Source of the DNA: Gammaproteobacteria bacterium
Lineage (GTDB): Bacteria > Pseudomonadota > Gammaproteobacteria > Steroidobacterales > Steroidobacteraceae
Reading direction: 5' to 3'
Assembly (NCBI GenBank): GCA_003132025.1
Contig: PKWJ01000034.1
Location: forward strand, 1-48,215
DNA length: 48,215 nucleotides
Shown here: in pieces, positions 15,731-25,114 of the stretch
Position numbering within the stretch: position 1 is the first letter of the stretch
Layout of the letters: the number at the start of each line of letters is the position of its first letter
Notes under the pieces: model-generated
Told to the model about the DNA's origin: nothing
The model's database searches: none
The model's input: the letters and a program-made list of their open reading frames with translations, nothing else
Program-made: the position numbers and the translations under genes

Positions 15731-17383
15731 TTACGACGACTTTGGCCCCTGGGTGCGCCGGATGAAATCAGCCACCTTGCTGTGCAACTCCTTGAGCGAC
15801 GCATCGTGGGCGTAGACCATGTGTCCCGACTGGTATTGCGCATACTCGATGTTCTTCTGCAGCATCGCAGGGATCGGCAGATGCTGCATCTCGTAGATGC
15901 CTTCGTAGAATGGGGTCGCCGCGTCGAAATAACCCCCATTGAGCAGCACGTGCAGGCCGGGGTTGTATTTCATCGCGCTCGCCAGATCGGGCATCACATT
16001 GATGTTTCGCGACAGCACCTCGGTTTCGCCAGGCGGCCGATGCGAGGTAATCCAGATCCTTTCGGCATCCGTGAGCGCCTTGAACTCCTTATCCTGACCG
16101 TACTTGAGCTCCTTGCGTACGTAGTCGTTGTAGGCGGAGACGTAGGCCGAGCCTATCGCAGCGTTTTGCGGGTCGTAGTCGGCCTCCTGGCTGAGCGGAT
16201 CCAAGGTCGGGCCGGCGAAGCGCGTATCGTAGCGCCCGGTGGTCAGGCCGGCGTCTTCCAGCAGGGTCTTCTCGAATTCCCCGCCGTTGATGCGCAGATC
16301 CGCCTTCAGAATATAGGCCACCGGCAGGCCGGTGTATTCGTGCAGCTTCGCGGCAACCGCATCGCGTTGTGCCGCGGGCAAAGTCGAGCCGGCCGCGAGC
16401 GCCGCCGCGTAGTCGTTCATCGCGAAATGCTCGACTTCGATCAGCAGCGCCGCAAGATCCGGTGGCGCAGTCGGCAGCTTGTGGTGATACCACGCCGTGG
16501 CCGCGTAGGTTGGCAACGCCACCTCATACGGCAGGTCGATGCCGGGATTGTCCTGCGGCCCGTCCGGACTGGCATCGAAATTGAGTACCTGCGAGAGCAT
16601 GATGACGCCGTTGAAGTCGACCATGCGCTCGGTCTCGAGCCTGCCGATCAGCACCGCGGCGCGCGTGGTGCCGTAGCTCTCGCCGAACAGGTATTTGGCC
16701 GAATTCCAGCGGCCGTACTTCGACAGAAACTGCACGATGAAATCGGCAAACGCCTGTGCGTCCTGATCCACGCCGAAGAACGCCTTCTCGCGCTCGGTGC
16801 CGGCGATGCGCGAGAAGCCGGTTCCCGGCGCGTCGATGAACACCAGGTCGCTAGCATCGAGCAGGCTGTAGTCGTTGTTGATTATCGGGTACGGGGCCGC
16901 GGGCGTGTGCGAATCATCCACGGTAACCACCCGGCGTGGGCCTAAGGCACCCATGTGCAGCCAGACGGTGGACGAGCCGGGGCCGCCGTTGAACACGAAG
17001 GTCACTGGCCGCGTCGCCGCGCCCTTGTCGGTGCCACCTTTGTCGGCACCACCCTTATCGGCGGTTTTGAAATAGGCGACGTAGAACATGCTCGCCTCGG
17101 GCCGCGGATTCTTGTCCTCGTCCTTCGGCGCATTTTGCGGTACGTCGTCCCAATCCTTGGGATGCACGACGATCGTTCCGGCATAGGCGTCGTAGTCGAT
17201 GTGACGGCCTTCGACCGTCACCGAACCCTTGCTGCTTTGCTGCTCCGGCACGAAATGCGTCGGGGCCTTGGTGTCCGCAGCTTTGCCTGCGTCCATGGCA
17301 TCGGTTGCGTGCACCGCGACCGACAGCAGCAGCCAGGGCAACGTCCACCACAGGGCATTGCGGGGTATGCGGGTTCGATACAA
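15731..17383 (-). CDS. S10 family serine carboxypeptidase-like protein, exported
   Basis: A 550-residue peptidase. The S10 landmarks are present: FVFNGGPGSSTVWLHMG (substrate-binding loop), FGESYGTTR (nucleophile Ser in G-E-S-Y-G), LLNGGYFDAATPF (Asp) and SGHMVYAH (His). A signal peptide (ALWWTLPWLLLSVAVHATDA) sends it to the periplasm. I chose the TTG at 17383 because TAAGGAG lies six bases upstream; an ATG at 17434 would give a 17-residue longer start without a site. It probably trims peptides from the C-terminus. It sits between the trehalose-phosphate-synthase-like gene and aceK, all on one strand. Confidence 0.85.
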   Translation of the reverse strand: MYRTRIPRNALWWTLPWLLLSVAVHATDAMDAGKAADTKAPTHFVPEQQSSKGSVTVEGRHIDYDAYAGTIVVHPKDWDDVPQNAPKDEDKNPRPEASMFYVAYFKTADKGGADKGGTDKGAATRPVTFVFNGGPGSSTVWLHMGALGPRRVVTVDDSHTPAAPYPIINNDYSLLDASDLVFIDAPGTGFSRIAGTEREKAFFGVDQDAQAFADFIVQFLSKYGRWNSAKYLFGESYGTTRAAVLIGRLETERMVDFNGVIMLSQVLNFDASPDGPQDNPGIDLPYEVALPTYAATAWYHHKLPTAPPDLAALLIEVEHFAMNDYAAALAAGSTLPAAQRDAVAAKLHEYTGLPVAYILKADLRINGGEFEKTLLEDAGLTTGRYDTRFAGPTLDPLSQEADYDPQNAAIGSAYVSAYNDYVRKELKYGQDKEFKALTDAERIWITSHRPPGETEVLSRNINVMPDLASAMKYNPGLHVLLNGGYFDAATPFYEGIYEMQHLPIPAMLQKNIEYAQYQSGHMVYAHDASLKELHSKVADFIRRTQGPKSS

Positions 17384-17421
17384 GACTTGCTCCTTAGCGG
17401 GCGGCCATTTTAGTCGATACC

Positions 17422-17444
17422 CGGCCGCAGTCACCCGGCGGCCG
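17422..17444 (-). terminator. GC-rich hairpin between TPS-like and S10 genes
   Basis: CGGCCGC (17422-17428) pairs with GCGGCCG (17438-17444) around a nine-base loop. It follows the stop of the upstream minus-strand gene by seven bases. There is no T-run, so it may weaken rather than stop read-through into the S10 gene. Confidence 0.35.
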
Positions 17445-17450
17445 CCTCGG

Positions 17451-19679
17451 CTAGGTCAGTGACAGCACGTCCTGCCCCATCGACAGCGCCTGTCGCTGGC
17501 GGATGCGCCCGGCATCCGTCAGCATCCGTCCGGCCCAGCGGTAGACGTTATTCTCCTTGATTGTTCGGCGCATCAGCTGCATACGCAGCAGCCGCTGCTC
17601 GCGCGGCATCTCCAGGGCGCGCCGGATCGCAGCGGCGGTCTCTGCCACATCGAATGGATTGACCAGGAGCGCTTCCACTAGTTCGCGCGCCGCGCCGGCG
17701 AAGGTACTGAGGATGAGTACACCGTCTTCGTCGTCGCGCGCGGCGACGAACTCCTTGGCCACGAGGTTCATGCCATCGTGCAGGCTGTTGACGATGCAGA
17801 AATCGGCGGCGCGGTACAGTTCGAACACCTGTTCCGGTGGCTGGTGCTTGCCGATCAGCACGATCGGTTTCCACTCGGCGGTCGCAAAGCGCGCGTTGAT
17901 GCGTTCCACCTCCGCCAGCGTTGCGCGCTGCAGCGCCTGGTAGGCCGGCAGTTTGCTGCGCGACGGCGCCGCGATCTGCAGCAATGTGACCTGGCCGCGC
18001 AGACGCGGGTTCTGCTCCAGCAGCAGCTCCAGCGCCAGGCAGCGCTCGATCACGCCTTTGGTGAAGTCCCAGCGCTCCACGCCCAGACCGAGCGTGACAT
18101 GTTCGGCGATACCAAATCGCTCGCGTACCGCGCGCCGCGACTGCTGTATGTCGGGCAGCGCCTTCAGCCAGCGTGGCGGCCACTCGATCGAAATCGGATA
18201 CGCCGCCACGTGGCAGATGTGGCCCTGCAGAGCGACCGTCATGCGCTCGTGATCGACCTGGCACTCGATGAAGCGGTCGAGCGCCGCCAGGAAATTCTGG
18301 CAGTGATAGAGCGTGTGAAAGCCCAGGATATCGGCCATCAGCAGGTGCGACAGCATCTCGCGCTTCCATGGGCAGACGCCGAAGGTCTCGGCGTTGGGCC
18401 AGGGAATGTGCCAGAACAGCATGATGGTCGCCTTCGGTCGCCGCGCGCGCAGGTAGCCCGGCAGCATCGCGAAGTGAAAATCCTGGATCAGGATCACCGG
18501 GTTATCGGACTGCGCCTCCTGCGCGACTATGTCGGCGAATTTGCGGTTCACCGACTGGTACACCACCCAGTCCTCGGCGCGGAAGGTCGGACGCACATAC
18601 GCCAGGTGGCACAGCGGCCACAAGCCTTCATTCGACAGGCCGTAATAGAACCCCTGCTCCTCCGACTCCGACAACCACACGCGCCGCAGCGTGTAGGAAG
18701 GATCATCGGGTGGCACGCGCACGTGGTCCGACCGATCCACCGTTTCGCGATCCGCGGTACCGCTGCCATGCGCCACCCAGGTGCCCGAGCAGGCCCGCAT
18801 CACCGGCTCCAGCGCGGTCACCATGCCGCTGGCCGGCACCCGCACTTCGATCGCACCATGGTCGTCGAACTCGTGCGCATACGGCTCGCGGTTCGACACC
18901 ACGATCATCTGCGGCGAATGCAGCTGATCACGCACCACCAACTGCAGCGCCTGCGGCGTCCAGTTCTCGCGGTAGTCGATCTCCAGCCGCTGGGTCTCCT
19001 CCATCTCGCTCAAGACCTTGCGTACCTGGCGCAGGATCGGCAGCGACAGCGGCCCGGACTCGGCGTTGTCGAAAAAACGACGGCCCCTGATGTCGCCGAT
19101 CAGGATCTTGGCCCAGCGCCGCACCACCAGCCATGCCGCCAGCACCAGGAACAGCGCCAGGATGACCAGCGATATGCCCCCGAACGCGAGCATGTAATCG
19201 CGCGCGGTGCTCTGGCGGCTGTCGACGAAACTCAGGTCGTACAGGATCGCCACCCGATACGGCGGCTGGTCCGAAGGCTTCTGGTCGAACACCGACACCA
19301 GCACCGACCCCATGGGCGCGCGGCGTGCCACGCTCTCGCCATCGGTGAGATCCGCAGTGCTTTCGCAGCTCACCGCCGTGGGCACCAGTTCGGTCTTGAA
19401 CACGGTACCGCCATGCGGCAGGCAGATCAGGATACCCAGCACACGTTGGTCGGCGATGATCTTTGCGGTGTACCTGCGCAGTCCCTGCTGATCGCCCTTG
19501 GCGATCAGCGTCGGCAGCGATTCGTCCATCGAGCTCATCAACAGCCGCGCGCGCAGCTGGACATCGGAACGAAACCACTCGGTCAGCAGCCGGTCGATGT
19601 ACGGCAGCCCGAAGTACGCGACTACGCCCGCCGCCAGCAGCAGCGGCAACACGGTACGTGTAACCAGGGAACGGAACAT
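17451..19679 (-). CDS. membrane-anchored trehalose-6-phosphate-synthase-like GT20 fusion
   Basis: A 742-residue protein. Residues about 8-28 and 172-196 are membrane helices flanking a predicted periplasmic domain of 140 residues, the layout of a sensor receptor. Residues about 255-725 are a GT20 domain like OtsA. Key residues match E. coli OtsA: Arg in VVSNREPY, Trp in GLWPLCH, Asp in LIQDFHFAMLP, His in FWHIPWP, Arg/Lys in GVERWDFTKG, and LHDGMNLVAKE. The AGGL loop is replaced by ASGM. It probably joins UDP-glucose to glucose-6-phosphate, but another acceptor (e.g. glycerol-3-phosphate) is possible. No trehalose phosphatase is nearby. No strong ribosome site is seen before the ATG at 19679. 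Confidence 0.85.
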   Translation of the reverse strand: MFRSLVTRTVLPLLLAAGVVAYFGLPYIDRLLTEWFRSDVQLRARLLMSSMDESLPTLIAKGDQQGLRRYTAKIIADQRVLGILICLPHGGTVFKTELVPTAVSCESTADLTDGESVARRAPMGSVLVSVFDQKPSDQPPYRVAILYDLSFVDSRQSTARDYMLAFGGISLVILALFLVLAAWLVVRRWAKILIGDIRGRRFFDNAESGPLSLPILRQVRKVLSEMEETQRLEIDYRENWTPQALQLVVRDQLHSPQMIVVSNREPYAHEFDDHGAIEVRVPASGMVTALEPVMRACSGTWVAHGSGTADRETVDRSDHVRVPPDDPSYTLRRVWLSESEEQGFYYGLSNEGLWPLCHLAYVRPTFRAEDWVVYQSVNRKFADIVAQEAQSDNPVILIQDFHFAMLPGYLRARRPKATIMLFWHIPWPNAETFGVCPWKREMLSHLLMADILGFHTLYHCQNFLAALDRFIECQVDHERMTVALQGHICHVAAYPISIEWPPRWLKALPDIQQSRRAVRERFGIAEHVTLGLGVERWDFTKGVIERCLALELLLEQNPRLRGQVTLLQIAAPSRSKLPAYQALQRATLAEVERINARFATAEWKPIVLIGKHQPPEQVFELYRAADFCIVNSLHDGMNLVAKEFVAARDDEDGVLILSTFAGAARELVEALLVNPFDVAETAAAIRRALEMPREQRLLRMQLMRRTIKENNVYRWAGRMLTDAGRIRQRQALSMGQDVLSLT

Positions 19680-19762
19680 GTTTCGACGCTAGCCGTGCCG
19701 GTGCGCGCTCGTCAATACGCCGGGCGCCCAACCATTCTGAATATTTTTCAATGAGAAAACCG

Positions 19763-20779
19763 CTAGGCGCCGCCGGCCTCGCCCGCCTTGCCCGCCAGTC
19801 GGTCGCGGATCGCGGCCGTCAGTGTCAGCGAGTGGCGGCGCGCGACCTGATCATAGACGTGCACATTGACCATCAGCTCCTCGACCGGCACCTGATGCAG
19901 GAACGCCCGCAGCCCCTGCTCAACAGCCGCGCCGGAGCCGACGAAGGAATAGCGCATGGCCTGCCCGAGCTGCGCCTTCTCGCCGCTGGACCAGAAACTG
20001 TCGATATCGTCGATCGGCGGCGGCAGCTGGCCAGGCCGGCCGCGGCGCAGATGGGTGAACGCCTGCTGATGTGAGGTAAACAGCCGGCGTGCCCCGACAT
20101 CGGTGTCGGCGACGATCACATTGACGCACACCATCGCGTACGCGCGCTCGAGCTCGCGCGACGCCTGGAATCGCTGGCGATACACCGCAAGCGCCGGCAG
20201 CAGCAGCTCGGGCGCAAAATGCGCCGCGAACGCGAACGGCAATCCGAGCGCCGCGGCCAGCTGCGCGCTGAACAGACTCGAGCCCAACAGCCAGATCGGC
20301 ACCGCCAGTCCCGCCCCGGGTATCGCGCGCGTCGACTGGCCCGCCGGCGCCTCGAAATAGCTTTGCAATTCCTGCACGTCCTGCGGAAACTGATCGGCGC
20401 TGCCGGCCAGGTCGCGCCGCAGGGCGCGCGCCGTGACCGGATCGGTGCCCGGTGCTCGGCCCAGGCCCAGGTCGATGCGGCCGGGAAACAGCGACGCCAG
20501 CGTGCCGAACTGCTCCGCGATCACCAGCGGTGCGTGATTGGGCAGCATCACGCCGCCCGAGCCGACGCGTATGCTGCGCGTGCCCGCCGCCACGTGACCG
20601 ATCACCACCGCGGTCGCAGCCGAGGCGATACCGGGCATATTGTGATGTTCCGCCAGCCAGAATCGCCGATAGTCCAGGGCTTCGGCGTGCCGCGCCAGCT
20701 CCAGCGAGTTGCGCAGCGCGTCGGCCGCACTCGCGCCTTCCACGATCGGCGACAGATCAAGTACGGAAAACGGCGTCAT
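19763..20779 (-). CDS. LLM class flavin-dependent oxidoreductase (YhbW-like)
   Basis: A 338-residue luciferase-like monooxygenase. The start [12 protein letters not shown], then [20 protein letters not shown] and [20 protein letters not shown] with [15 protein letters not shown] are the pattern of the E. coli YhbW subgroup. It is a TIM-barrel enzyme that should use FMNH2 and oxygen; the substrate is unknown. The ATG at 20779 is 71 bases from the divergent trmB start. Confidence 0.88.
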   Translation of the reverse strand: MTPFSVLDLSPIVEGASAADALRNSLELARHAEALDYRRFWLAEHHNMPGIASAATAVVIGHVAAGTRSIRVGSGGVMLPNHAPLVIAEQFGTLASLFPGRIDLGLGRAPGTDPVTARALRRDLAGSADQFPQDVQELQSYFEAPAGQSTRAIPGAGLAVPIWLLGSSLFSAQLAAALGLPFAFAAHFAPELLLPALAVYRQRFQASRELERAYAMVCVNVIVADTDVGARRLFTSHQQAFTHLRRGRPGQLPPPIDDIDSFWSSGEKAQLGQAMRYSFVGSGAAVEQGLRAFLHQVPVEELMVNVHVYDQVARRHSLTLTAAIRDRLAGKAGEAGGA

Positions 20780-20850
20780 GCCGCGGATGATGGCCGCTCG
20801 CGCCGGTGGTTGCCAGCGGTGGCGCTGCCCTTGGATGCGATAATGCCCCG

Positions 20851-21528
20851 ATGCACCGGGCCATCCGCTCCTATGTCGTCCGAACCGGCCGTATCACCCC
20901 GGCGCAGGAGCGCGCCCTCGGCGAGCATTGGCCGCGTTTCGGGGTTGAATTCGAGCCGCAGGTGCTCGATCTGGCGCGGCTGTTCGGCCGCGTCGCCGCC
21001 CGCACGCTGGAGATCGGCTTTGGTAACGGCGAGCATCTGCTGGAGCGGGCGCTGGCGCAGCCCGGGCAGGACTTCATCGGCGTGGAGGTCCACCGTCCCG
21101 GCATCGGGCATCTGCTGCTGGCGGCGGCCAGGGCCGACGTCGCCAACCTGCGCGTCATCGCTCACGACGCGGTCGAGGTGCTGGAGCAACAGATTGCGCC
21201 GGCCAGTCTCAACGAGGTGCAGCTGCTGTTTCCCGACCCGTGGCCGAAGAAACGCCATCATAAGCGCCGCATCGTGCAGCCCGAATTCGTGGCGCTGCTC
21301 GCCTCGCGCCTCACCGCCGGTGGTCGGCTGCATCTGGCCACCGACTGGGAGCCTTATGCCGAGGAGATGCTGCTGGTGCTGAACGGCTGCGGTCTGCTGG
21401 CCAATTGCGCCGACGCCGGCGGCTTCATCGACGTCGATGCCGTCCTGGCTCGCAGCGCGACGCGCTTTCAGCGCCGCGGCGAACGCCTGGGGCATCGGGT
21501 ACGCGAGCTGCTGTTCCGGCGCCAGTGA
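20851..21528 (+). CDS. trmB: tRNA (guanine-46-N7)-methyltransferase
   Basis: A 225-residue SAM-dependent enzyme that methylates G46 in the tRNA variable loop. Family landmarks: [15 protein letters not shown] start, [12 protein letters not shown] for the SAM loop, [12 protein letters not shown], and [20 protein letters not shown] (catalytic DPWP-x-K-x-x-H-x-x-R). The end ([20 protein letters not shown]) is typical of TrmB. The ATG at 20851 begins the usual N-terminus; a further upstream start in this frame has no support. Confidence 0.95.
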   Translation: MHRAIRSYVVRTGRITPAQERALGEHWPRFGVEFEPQVLDLARLFGRVAARTLEIGFGNGEHLLERALAQPGQDFIGVEVHRPGIGHLLLAAARADVANLRVIAHDAVEVLEQQIAPASLNEVQLLFPDPWPKKRHHKRRIVQPEFVALLASRLTAGGRLHLATDWEPYAEEMLLVLNGCGLLANCADAGGFIDVDAVLARSATRFQRRGERLGHRVRELLFRRQ

Positions 21529-21532
21529 CGCG

Positions 21533-22144
21533 TTAGCCGCCGAAACTGCCGCGCAGGCCGTCTACGATGAACTGCACCGCGAGCGCACCCAGCAGCACGC
21601 CGGACATGCGATTGATGACGTGGGTACCGGTCACTCCCAGCACCCGCATCGCCGGAGTCGCAAGGTACAGCACCCCCAGCGTGATCAGCAGCACGCCGTA
21701 CACGCACAGCAGCAAACCTAAAAACAACAGCGGCTTACCGGCAGTCGGACTGAACGCCAGCAGGATGGTTGCCATCGCCCCGGGGCCGGCAATGAACGGG
21801 AACGCCAGCGGAAATACCGAGATGTCCCCGCGCTGACGGCTCTCGAGTTCCTCCTGGGAGGAGGTGCGAGTGCCCGAGGTGCGCGCGAACACCATCTCGA
21901 GCGAGATCAGGAATAGCAGCAGGCCGCCGAAAATGCGGAACGAGTCGAGACTGATGCTCATCAGGCGCAGGAACGGGCCGCCGCCGACCGCGAACAGCGT
22001 CAGGATAATCGCCGAAATGACCACCGCGCGCCGCGCCATGTGCCGCCCCTGCGCCGCGGTCCCGTCCTTGGTCAAGGACACGAATACCGGAATCAGCGAG
22101 ATCGGTTCCACCACTACCAAAAAGACTACAAAAAACTTGAGCAA
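21533..22144 (-). CDS. MarC family inner-membrane protein
   Basis: A 203-residue protein with about six membrane helices. FFVVFLVVVEPISLIPVF at the start, LRLMSISLDSFRIFGGLLLF, FPLAFPFIAGPGAMATI and the closing GVLLGALAVQFIVDGLRG are MarC (UPF0056) hallmarks. The function of this family is unsettled; older links to multiple antibiotic resistance were withdrawn. The start is uncertain: TTG at 22144 is the only start codon after an upstream in-frame stop, with no clear ribosome site. It converges with trmB, four bases between the stops. Confidence 0.85.
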   Translation of the reverse strand: MLKFFVVFLVVVEPISLIPVFVSLTKDGTAAQGRHMARRAVVISAIILTLFAVGGGPFLRLMSISLDSFRIFGGLLLFLISLEMVFARTSGTRTSSQEELESRQRGDISVFPLAFPFIAGPGAMATILLAFSPTAGKPLLFLGLLLCVYGVLLITLGVLYLATPAMRVLGVTGTHVINRMSGVLLGALAVQFIVDGLRGSFGG

Positions 22145-22299
22145 CTGCTGACTCGTTCGGGCTTCACAAATTTAAAAAATGATCTTGATCTACGCCCTGC
22201 GGCAGGAGCAACATGATTGCGGATCGCGGGTATCGTCAACGGGTATCGTCAAGCGGCAGGGTAGAGCATTCCGCCGCGGCTGAATACGGGAGCATTTCA

Positions 22300-22638
22300 A
22301 TGAGCGCGCAACCCGACATCGGCGAGTGGTATCGAGTACGCGGCGGCGAGCTGCTGGAAGTGGTGGCGATCGACGAGGACGACGGCACCATCGAGGTGCA
22401 GTATTTCGATGGCACCGTGGAGGAACTCGATCTCGCCGACTGGCAGGCCCAGCGCACCAAGGGCGAGATCGAAGACGCCGATGCTCCGGAGGATTGGAGC
22501 GGCTCGGCCGACGTCGAAGGCGATGAGGACACGCTCGCGCCCAGCGCATCTCTCGATGGCGATCCGCGGATGGCCGGCGGCCTGGACGGCCTCGATCTGT
22601 TCGAATCAACCGACCTGGAATCGCCCGACCCTGCCTGA
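22300..22638 (+). CDS. DUF6763-type acidic small protein
   Basis: A 112-residue, strongly acidic protein. The opening IGEWYRVRGGELLEVVAIDE with DGTIEVQYFDGTVEELDLADW and PEDWSGS is the pattern I recall for DUF6763, a small family of gammaproteobacteria. It looks like a short beta-rich fold followed by an acidic, disordered tail. The function is unknown. The ATG at 22300 has GGGAG eight bases upstream; a longer start at 22213 lacks one. Confidence 0.8.
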   Translation: MSAQPDIGEWYRVRGGELLEVVAIDEDDGTIEVQYFDGTVEELDLADWQAQRTKGEIEDADAPEDWSGSADVEGDEDTLAPSASLDGDPRMAGGLDGLDLFESTDLESPDPA

Positions 22639-22646
22639 CCGATGGG

Positions 22647-24680
22647 CTACGGCGGAAACTTCATCCGCGCCTCGATCGCCTTGAATTGCGGCTCATTACG
22701 GATCGGGTCGAGTATCCATGCGACCCTGATAACCTGGAATGCCGAGTTGCGCTGCTGCTCGGCCCGTGTCAGCTCCCGCAGCGCCGCCGCGGTATCGCCC
22801 AATTGTGCGTACACCCCGGCAAGTTCCAGCGTCGCCCCCTCCTTGTGAAGAGCCTGGTATTGCGCCACCTGCTCTTGCGCCTCCTGCTCTCGCTTAAGTC
22901 CGTGGTAGGCGAGCGCCAGCATCAGATGGCGGCCGGGGCTCTGTGCTGGCATTGCTGCCGAGTCACACAGCGCTCGCGCCTGCTCGAATTGGCCCGATGC
23001 AAGCAGGACATTGGCGATATTGAAGCTGATGAAGTTTGAGTGCGGGCGCAGCACTTTGGCGGCCTGCAAGGCGCTCAGCGCCTCCCTGTAGTGACGTCCC
23101 CAGCTTAGAACCTGTCCTAGAGTGACCTGTGCGTTGGCATTCTGCGGATCGAGATCGACTGCGCGACGAGCGGCCTTGATGGCAGCGTCGAAGTGGCCCA
23201 GTTGACCGGCGAAACCGGCGAATCCCATCTGCACGCGCGCACTGCCCGGCGACAGATCCAGCGCCCGGTCGAACTCCGGTGCCGCGTCGGCGAAATCGAG
23301 CAAGCCATTGGACAGTACGCCCGCCAGAGCCTGGTGCGCGTCACCGAGTTCCGGCGCCAGCGCGACGGCGCGTTCACCCGCCAGGCGTGCCTGCTCGCGC
23401 ACCCGCGCCAACTCCTCAGGTTTGAGGTCAACAAATATCGAGATGTCGGCCAGGGCGCTAGCCCGCCTGGCGTGCGCCTGAGCGTAGTTCGGATCGAGCG
23501 CGATGGCCTGATCGAACGCCGCCAACGCGGCACGCAACTCCGCCTCCCCGGTGTCCGTATCCGACAGCAGCTCGGATCCGCGCAAGTAGGCCTCGTACGC
23601 CTGCGCATTGGTGGTACTGCCGAGCTCCAGCACCGCCGTTTCATTGCCTGCGAGTCTGACCTCCAGCTGCTGCGCGACCGAGGTCGCCACCTCAGTCTGG
23701 AGCTTCAGAATGTCGCTCAGTTGCCGGTCATAGGTCTGCGACCAGATATGAAAACCGCTCACGCCATTGACCAACTGCACGGTGATGCGCACCGTGTTGC
23801 CGGCGCGCCGCACGCTGCCTTCGAGGATGGCGCCAACATTCAGCTTGTGCGCAATGGTGGACACATCGACGTTCTGCCCCTTGAACGAAAACGAGGAAGT
23901 TCGAGCGACCACCTGCAGGTCATTCAGGCGCGACAGTGAGTTGAGCAGCTCCTCGCTAATCCCGTCGGAGAAATAGTCCTGCTTGGCATCGCCGCTCATG
24001 TTCACAAACGGCAGCACTGCAATCGAATGCGGCGGCGGAATAAAGTCTGGGGCGGCGGCGGCCGGAATGCGCGGCGCAGCACTGTGTTTCGAAAGCCAGA
24101 ACCGGTCGACAACCACAAAGCTCAGCGCGATTGCGACCGCGACGCCCACCGCAACAGTCAGACGGTAGTGCTTGCGTTTGGGCGCTGGCCGACCGGCGGG
24201 CGTCGGAACAGAGCCGCCCGTGGGCTCCGAGCCCAGCCGGCTGCGCACCGCCTCGAGGAGTTTAGGGAACAGGCGATCGGCCGGTGCCGCACTGGCATCG
24301 ATCCATTGCGACGTACTCAGGAAGTATTCCAGTCCCGGCGGCAGAGCGGCAGCGTCGATCCTGAAGGCGATGACCGGCCGGCGCTTGGCGCTGGCGCGCT
24401 CCACCTCGCGCAGCACGTGCGGTGAATCGATCGCGCTTTGGGACAGCAGCAGCACCAGCACCGCGCAGCCGTTGATCGCCTGCACGATCGAGTCGGCATA
24501 AAAATCCCCGGGCCGCACATTGCGCGGCGCCAGCCAGCAGGCCACTCCGCCCTGCTCCAGTGCCGAGCACAGTTCCTCGGCGATCGGCGCGTCTTGCGAG
24601 GCATAGCTGATGAATACGGCAGCGGAAGGCACGGCGCGCTGCGCGCCCCCGAGCTGGTCCGATCCATCGCCTTCAGCCAC
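22647..24680 (-). CDS. TIR domain - TM - TolB-like - TPR protein
   Basis: A 677-residue protein. Residues 20-150 are a TIR domain (AVFISYASQDAPIAEELCSA; VLLLSQSAIDSPHVLREVER), with Glu92 in the place of the NADase glutamate. A single membrane helix follows (about 174-194). Residues about 222-345 are the TolB-like/FlgO-type domain seen in many adenylate-cyclase and CadC-type regulators (SIAVLPFVNMSGDAKQDYFS, GAILEGSVRRAG, FHIWSQTYDRQL). TPR repeats fill 365-660. Thus an intracellular TIR faces the cytoplasm, with TolB and TPR domains outside the inner membrane. GTG start at 24680 with GGGAG upstream. Signal transduction or defence is inferred. Confidence 0.85.
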   Translation of the reverse strand: MAEGDGSDQLGGAQRAVPSAAVFISYASQDAPIAEELCSALEQGGVACWLAPRNVRPGDFYADSIVQAINGCAVLVLLLSQSAIDSPHVLREVERASAKRRPVIAFRIDAAALPPGLEYFLSTSQWIDASAAPADRLFPKLLEAVRSRLGSEPTGGSVPTPAGRPAPKRKHYRLTVAVGVAVAIALSFVVVDRFWLSKHSAAPRIPAAAAPDFIPPPHSIAVLPFVNMSGDAKQDYFSDGISEELLNSLSRLNDLQVVARTSSFSFKGQNVDVSTIAHKLNVGAILEGSVRRAGNTVRITVQLVNGVSGFHIWSQTYDRQLSDILKLQTEVATSVAQQLEVRLAGNETAVLELGSTTNAQAYEAYLRGSELLSDTDTGEAELRAALAAFDQAIALDPNYAQAHARRASALADISIFVDLKPEELARVREQARLAGERAVALAPELGDAHQALAGVLSNGLLDFADAAPEFDRALDLSPGSARVQMGFAGFAGQLGHFDAAIKAARRAVDLDPQNANAQVTLGQVLSWGRHYREALSALQAAKVLRPHSNFISFNIANVLLASGQFEQARALCDSAAMPAQSPGRHLMLALAYHGLKREQEAQEQVAQYQALHKEGATLELAGVYAQLGDTAAALRELTRAEQQRNSAFQVIRVAWILDPIRNEPQFKAIEARMKFPP

Positions 24681-24712
24681 GCCGCACTCTCCCTGACCGA
24701 GCGTGAGTCATG

Positions 24713-25108
24713 TTACGCGTAGCGCGCCGCCAGTTCCTCGGGATCGGCATCATCGGCCAGCAGCACGTAGCCTTGTCGTATGCGCACCGGCAGGCCGATC
24801 AGCGAGCGGCCGCTGCACGGTCCGGCAACACAGTAGCCGCTCTGCTTTTCAAACAGCGCGCCGTGCACCCGGCACAGGATCAAGCTTCCGTCAGGGGTGA
24901 GGAACTCGTGCGGCCGGTAGTTGAGCGCGAACTGCTGGTGTGCGCAGCGGTTCACATACGCGCGCACGCCGTCGGCCACGCGCACCACGAAACCGCGCAG
25001 CGGCCAGTCGCCGCGCCCGAGCTTAAATTCCCGGCATCCATCCGCCGGCAGATCGCTCAAGGCGCACAGCACCCGAGCCCGATCGATTTCCGGCGGCGGC
25101 AGCGTCAC
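24713..25108 (-). CDS. Rieske [2Fe-2S] domain protein
   Basis: A 131-residue cytoplasmic protein with a single Rieske domain. The cluster ligands are Cys55 and His57 in NRCAHQQF and Cys79 and His82 in ILCRVHGALF. GYCVAGPCSGRSL follows, as in Rieske ferredoxins. It likely acts as an electron carrier; no oxygenase is adjacent. GTG start at 25108, six bases after the AmpG-like gene ends, so the two are co-transcribed. Confidence 0.88.
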   Translation of the reverse strand: MTLPPPEIDRARVLCALSDLPADGCREFKLGRGDWPLRGFVVRVADGVRAYVNRCAHQQFALNYRPHEFLTPDGSLILCRVHGALFEKQSGYCVAGPCSGRSLIGLPVRIRQGYVLLADDADPEELAARYA

Positions 25109-25114
25109 AAGCGC

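Noticed and set aside
17778-19754. 658-codon open frame on the plus strand opposite the trehalose-phosphate-synthase-like gene
   Set aside because: It is a shadow of the GC-rich minus-strand gene: its His/Arg/Gln-rich translation has no domain, and the opposite strand has an intact catalytic protein.
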